A program made the position numbers and the translations under genes. A stretch of 64,000 nucleotides of DNA from Enterobacter ludwigii (GTDB lineage: Bacteria; Pseudomonadota; Gammaproteobacteria; Enterobacterales; Enterobacteriaceae), in assembly GCA_900068845.1 (NCBI GenBank), contig CEFQ01000003.1:186001-250000 (forward strand), written 5' to 3'. A model generated the notes under the pieces. It was not told the DNA's origin and ran no database searches. It saw only the letters and a list, made by a program, of their open reading frames with translations. Below, in pieces: positions 59,406 through 64,000 of this stretch. Within the stretch, counting starts at the first letter, position 1; every line of letters begins with the position of its first letter.

Positions 59406-60776
59406 TTATTTCTTCTTCGCCGGACGCTGCCAGCCAGACTTTTGATTCTGCTCTTTACGGTTATAGACCAGGTCAGCAGCTGTCACATCTTTCATTATGG
59501 TGGTGCCAGCCGCAATGGTGGCACCGCTCGCCACGCTGACAGGCGCCACCAGCTGGGTGTCCGAACCAATAAACACGTTGTCGCCGATGATGGTTTTGGA
59601 CTTGTTGGCACCATCGTAATTACAAGTAATGGTGCCTGCGCCAATATTTACGCCCGCGCCAATTTCCGCATCGCCAAGATAAGAGAGATGGCCAGCTTTA
59701 GAACCTTTGCCGAGCGTGGCTTTCTTCATTTCTACGAAATTGCCAACATGCGCTTCTTCCGCCAATTCACTGCCCGGGCGCAGACGTGCAAAAGGTCCAA
59801 CCGTACAGGCGGCGGCTAACGTGGCATCTTCGATCACCGAGTAAGGGCTGATTTCACAGTCGTCAGCAATCACGCTGTTTTTAATGATGCAGCCTGTGCC
59901 GATTTTGACGCGGTTGCCGAGCGTAACCTTACCTTCGATGATCACGTTGGTGTCGATCTCAACATCGCGGCCATGTTGCAGTGAACCGCGCAGATCGAAA
60001 CGCGCCGGATCGCGCAGCATCACTCCTGCAAGCAACAGTTTTTCTGCCTGCTCGCTTTGGTAAACACGCTCCAGCGTTGCCAGCTGCAGGCGGTTGTTGA
60101 CGCCGTCGGTTTCGCTGATGCGCGCCGGATGCACCGCATTGATCACGCGGCCTTCGTGGTGTGCCATGGCGATGATATCGGTGATATAGAATTCGCCTTG
60201 CGCATTATTGTTATTGAGCTGCGCCAGCCAGCGCTTGAGATCGCCGCCATTGGCAATCAGGATGCCGGTATTAATCTCCTGAATTTTCAGCTGTTCTGGC
60301 GAAGCATCTTTCTGCTCAACAATGCCGGTCACCGTGCCGTTTTCACGCACAATACGTCCGTAGCCGGTTGGATTATCCAGAACCACGGTGAGTAAGCCAA
60401 TGCCACCCGCCGGTTTCGCGTCGCGCAGACGTTGCAAGCTGGCCTGCGAGATCAGCGGCACATCGCCGTACAACATCAGAATATCTTCGTCATCGGCAAA
60501 GAAGGGCGCGGCCTGCTGCATCGCGTGGCCGGTGCCGAGCTGTTCTGCCTGCAACACCCAGTTGAGTGCGTTATCCGCTAACGTCGACTTGAGTAAATCT
60601 CCGCCGTGACCATAAACCAGATGGATCTGCTGTGCGCCCAAACCGGTTGCGGCATCAATCACATGTTGGACCATGGGTTTACCTGCAAGGGTGTGCAGCA
60701 CTTTGGGCAGGTCGGAATACATTCGGGTGCCTTTGCCAGCGGCCAGGATCACCACACTCATCGCGTTCGTAGACAT
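59406..60776 (-). CDS. glmU: Bifunctional GlmU (acetyltransferase / uridyltransferase)
   Basis: 456 residues from the ATG at 60776 ([20 protein letters not shown]), the E. coli length; the seven codons further upstream are unlikely. It acetylates glucosamine 1-phosphate and then makes UDP-N-acetylglucosamine. The N-terminal nucleotidyltransferase has [18 protein letters not shown]; the C-terminal left-handed beta-helix (about 250-456) has hexapeptide repeats and the catalytic His in [14 protein letters not shown]. Firm. Confidence 0.97.
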   Translation of the reverse strand: MSTNAMSVVILAAGKGTRMYSDLPKVLHTLAGKPMVQHVIDAATGLGAQQIHLVYGHGGDLLKSTLADNALNWVLQAEQLGTGHAMQQAAPFFADDEDILMLYGDVPLISQASLQRLRDAKPAGGIGLLTVVLDNPTGYGRIVRENGTVTGIVEQKDASPEQLKIQEINTGILIANGGDLKRWLAQLNNNNAQGEFYITDIIAMAHHEGRVINAVHPARISETDGVNNRLQLATLERVYQSEQAEKLLLAGVMLRDPARFDLRGSLQHGRDVEIDTNVIIEGKVTLGNRVKIGTGCIIKNSVIADDCEISPYSVIEDATLAAACTVGPFARLRPGSELAEEAHVGNFVEMKKATLGKGSKAGHLSYLGDAEIGAGVNIGAGTITCNYDGANKSKTIIGDNVFIGSDTQLVAPVSVASGATIAAGTTIMKDVTAADLVYNRKEQNQKSGWQRPAKKK

Positions 60777-60888
60777 ATCTATCCTGATTCTCTTCAACTT
60801 TCGAAAGTGTAAGGTTTAGCCCTGAGATTACTACATTTTTCTCGGGTCGAAATTAGCGGAGGTAAGCGCATGGCGGCAAAATTCAGGC

Positions 60889-60920
60889 AAAAAAAATGCC
60901 AACCCAAAGGGCTGGCATTT
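60889..60920 (-). terminator. Terminator of the atp operon
   Basis: On the minus strand AATGCCAGCCCTTTGGGTTG closes as an AATGCCA/TGGCATT stem, followed by a run of eight T. It lies about 20 bases after atpC. Confidence 0.93.
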
Positions 60921-60939
60921 CGTGACGCATAAAGCCTGA

Positions 60940-61359
60940 TTACATCGCTTTTTTGGTCAGCTCGATGACACGCAGTTTCGCGATGGCTTTCGCCAGTTCC
61001 GCAGAAGCCTGAGCATAGTCCACGTCGCCGTGGCTGCTGTTCATGTGCTCTTCTGCTTTACGTTTCGCTTCCAGCGCGCGCGCTTCGTCGAGGTCTTCAC
61101 CGCGAATCGCGGTGTCGGCCAGAACGGTGGTGCTGCCAGGCTGAACTTCCAGCACGCCGCCAGAGAGGTAAATAAACTCCTCTTCGCCGTGCTGTTTCAC
61201 GATGTGAATCATACCAGGCTTGATGGCTGTCAGCAGCGGGGCGTGGCCAGGACGAATACCCAGCTCACCTTCGCTACCTGACACCTGGATGCGCTCGACC
61301 AGACCGGAGAACATTTGTTGCTCCGCGCTGACCACGTCCAGATGATAAGTCATAGCCAT
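60940..61359 (-). CDS. atpC: ATP synthase epsilon subunit
   Basis: 139 residues, the E. coli length. The N-terminal beta-sandwich ([38 protein letters not shown]) and C-terminal two-helix part are intact. It links gamma to the c-ring and inhibits idle ATP hydrolysis. Last gene of the atp operon, 24 bases after atpD. Firm. Confidence 0.97.
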   Translation of the reverse strand: MAMTYHLDVVSAEQQMFSGLVERIQVSGSEGELGIRPGHAPLLTAIKPGMIHIVKQHGEEEFIYLSGGVLEVQPGSTTVLADTAIRGEDLDEARALEAKRKAEEHMNSSHGDVDYAQASAELAKAIAKLRVIELTKKAM

Positions 61360-61383
61360 ACCATTCCTCCTGGGAAACCTAAA

Positions 61384-62844
<1,461 letters not shown>

Positions 62845-63711
62845 TTAAACCGCGGAGGCTCCCGAGACGATCTCGGTAAGTTCCTGGGTGATGCTGGCCT
62901 GACGAGCTTTGTTGTAAACCAACTGCAGCTCTTTGATCAGGTTTCCGCCGTTATCGGTTGCAGCTTTCATCGCAACCATACGTGCGGCCTGCTCACTGGC
63001 CAGGTTTTCCACCACACCCTGATAAACCTGCGATTCGACATAACGGCGCAGCAGGGTATCCAGCAGCGCTTTCGGATCGGGTTCGTACAGGTAATCCCAG
63101 GTCTTCGCCTTCATCTCTTCTTCACCTTCCGCTGGCGGTAACGGCAGCAGTTGGGTAATGGTCGGAGTCTGAGACATGGTGTTATTAAACTTGTTGGCAA
63201 CGATATACAGCTTGTCGATGCGACCTTCATCATAGGCCTGCAACATCACTTTTACCGGGCCAATCAAATCAGACAGTGCAGGCTTATCGCCCATACCGGT
63301 GACCTGAGCCACGATGTTGCCACCTACAGAGCCGAAGAATGAATTGCCTTTCGAACCGATAACGGCCAGATCGCTCTGTACGCCTTTATCTGCCCAGCCT
63401 TTCATATCTGCCAGCAATTTTTTGAACAGGTTAATGTTCAAACCACCACAAAGCCCGCGGTCAGTCGAAACGACCAGGTAGCCGACGCGCTTAACGTCAC
63501 GCTCATCCAGGTAAGGGTGCTTGTATTCCAGATTACCCAGTGCAAGGTGACCAATCACTTTGCGCATGGTATCTGCATACGGACGGCTGGCCGCCATGCG
63601 TTCCTGCGTTTTACGCATTTTGGAGGCGGCGACCATTTCCATCGCTTTGGTGATCTTCTGCGTATTTTTTACGCTTCCGATCTTACTACGTATTTCTTTT
63701 GCGCCGGCCAT
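62845..63711 (-). CDS. atpG: ATP synthase gamma subunit
   Basis: 288 residues. The two long terminal helices ([20 protein letters not shown] and the [18 protein letters not shown] end) form the central rotor stalk; the DRGLCGGLN block is the family signature. GAGGAGA precedes the start. Between atpA and atpD as usual. Firm. Confidence 0.97.
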   Translation of the reverse strand: MAGAKEIRSKIGSVKNTQKITKAMEMVAASKMRKTQERMAASRPYADTMRKVIGHLALGNLEYKHPYLDERDVKRVGYLVVSTDRGLCGGLNINLFKKLLADMKGWADKGVQSDLAVIGSKGNSFFGSVGGNIVAQVTGMGDKPALSDLIGPVKVMLQAYDEGRIDKLYIVANKFNNTMSQTPTITQLLPLPPAEGEEEMKAKTWDYLYEPDPKALLDTLLRRYVESQVYQGVVENLASEQAARMVAMKAATDNGGNLIKELQLVYNKARQASITQELTEIVSGASAV

Positions 63712-63763
63712 TAGCTTCTCCTCAAAGCCTTGCGGCCTGCCTTTTCAGACAAGCCGCCAGACA

Positions 63764-64000
63764 TTACCAGGACTGGGTTGCTTTAAACGTTTCGAGGAGG
63801 CCTTTCAGCTTCTCTTCGATTTCGTTATTGAAGTTACCCGCTTGGTTGATTTCAGCCATCAGCTCAGCGTGATCGCGATCCGCGAACGCCAGCAGAGCGG
63901 CTTCAAAGCTGCCGACTTTCGCCAGTTCAACATCGTTCAGATAGCCGCGCTCAGCAGCAAACAGCACCAGACCCTGTTGCGCGACTGACATCGGCGCATA
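63764..64000 (-). CDS. atpA: ATP synthase alpha subunit, C-terminal part (right edge)
   Basis: Only the last 78 or so codons are in the window; the frame runs off the right edge. The sequence [20 protein letters not shown] and the end [12 protein letters not shown] match the C-terminal helical domain of enterobacterial AtpA. The order atpA-atpG-atpD-atpC on this strand supports the call. Confidence 0.95.
   Translation of the reverse strand, partial: YAPMSVAQQGLVLFAAERGYLNDVELAKVGSFEAALLAFADRDHAELMAEINQAGNFNNEIEEKLKGLLETFKATQSW

Overview
The window reads as the chromosome of a gamma-proteobacterium of the order Enterobacterales, most likely Pantoea or a close Erwiniaceae relative. The evidence is the near-intact core order known from the Escherichia coli origin-proximal region (ibpA-yidQ-yidR-dgo-yidA-gyrB-recF-dnaN-dnaA-rpmH-rnpA-yidD-yidC-mnmE, then adeP-yieH, phoU-pstBACS, glmS-glmU, atpC-D-G-A). 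Accessory blocks and palindromic repeat families lie between the core blocks. The genus is an inference from remembered protein families; nothing was computed. oriC itself is not in the window; by E. coli synteny it should lie beyond the right edge, past the atp operon.

Layout. 1-4.8 kb: end of a sugar transporter, a structured gene-free stretch, a ROK repressor with dnaC and dnaT, a membrane protein and a small outer-membrane-like protein. 4.9-12.8 kb: tag, yiaD and ghrB, which sit close together in E. coli, here separated by two LacI regulators and a 2-ketogluconate catabolic set (kguE, kguK, kguT) with a PtxS-type operator. 12.9-15.6 kb: avtA and a MocR-type GntR/aminotransferase regulator. 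15.8-21.5 kb: a compact six-gene operon divergent from the MocR gene: PP-loop ATPase, ATP-grasp ligase, class II glutamine amidotransferase, Fe(II)/2-oxoglutarate oxygenase, YeaK-like tRNA deacylase and EamA exporter. This is the best candidate for an undescribed system; it looks like a pathway that makes, tolerates and exports an amino-acid-like or small-peptide metabolite.

21.6-29.9 kb: ibpA with heat-shock promoter and thermometer-type leader, yidQ, yidR, the D-galactonate operon dgoRKADT and yidA. 30.0-34.3 kb: a methionine-rich MXKDX-repeat periplasmic peptide, a YedY-like molybdopterin enzyme and a b-type cytochrome, divergent from an OmpR-type two-component system. Together these suggest a periplasmic oxidant-scavenging and repair module. 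34.3-44.9 kb: gyrB, recF, dnaN, dnaA, rpmH, rnpA, yidD, yidC, mnmE, with a palindromic repeat inserted between dnaN and recF. 45.0-46.6 kb: a visibly AT-richer two-gene island (XRE-ImmA/IrrE protease plus PIN nuclease). 46.9-52.6 kb: rutE, a flavin reductase, a divergent phosphopantetheinyl transferase, adeP, yieH and an MFS transporter. 52.7-64 kb: phoU-pstBACS with two Pho boxes, glmS, glmU, atpC, atpD, atpG and the end of atpA.

Three families of short palindromic repeats recur between genes: a 24-bp REP-like unit (six full copies), a GTAGCGGCGC unit pair, and a C-rich/G-rich two-arm element (two copies with opposite arm arrangement). No rRNA, tRNA, CRISPR array, prophage or intact insertion sequence was recognised.
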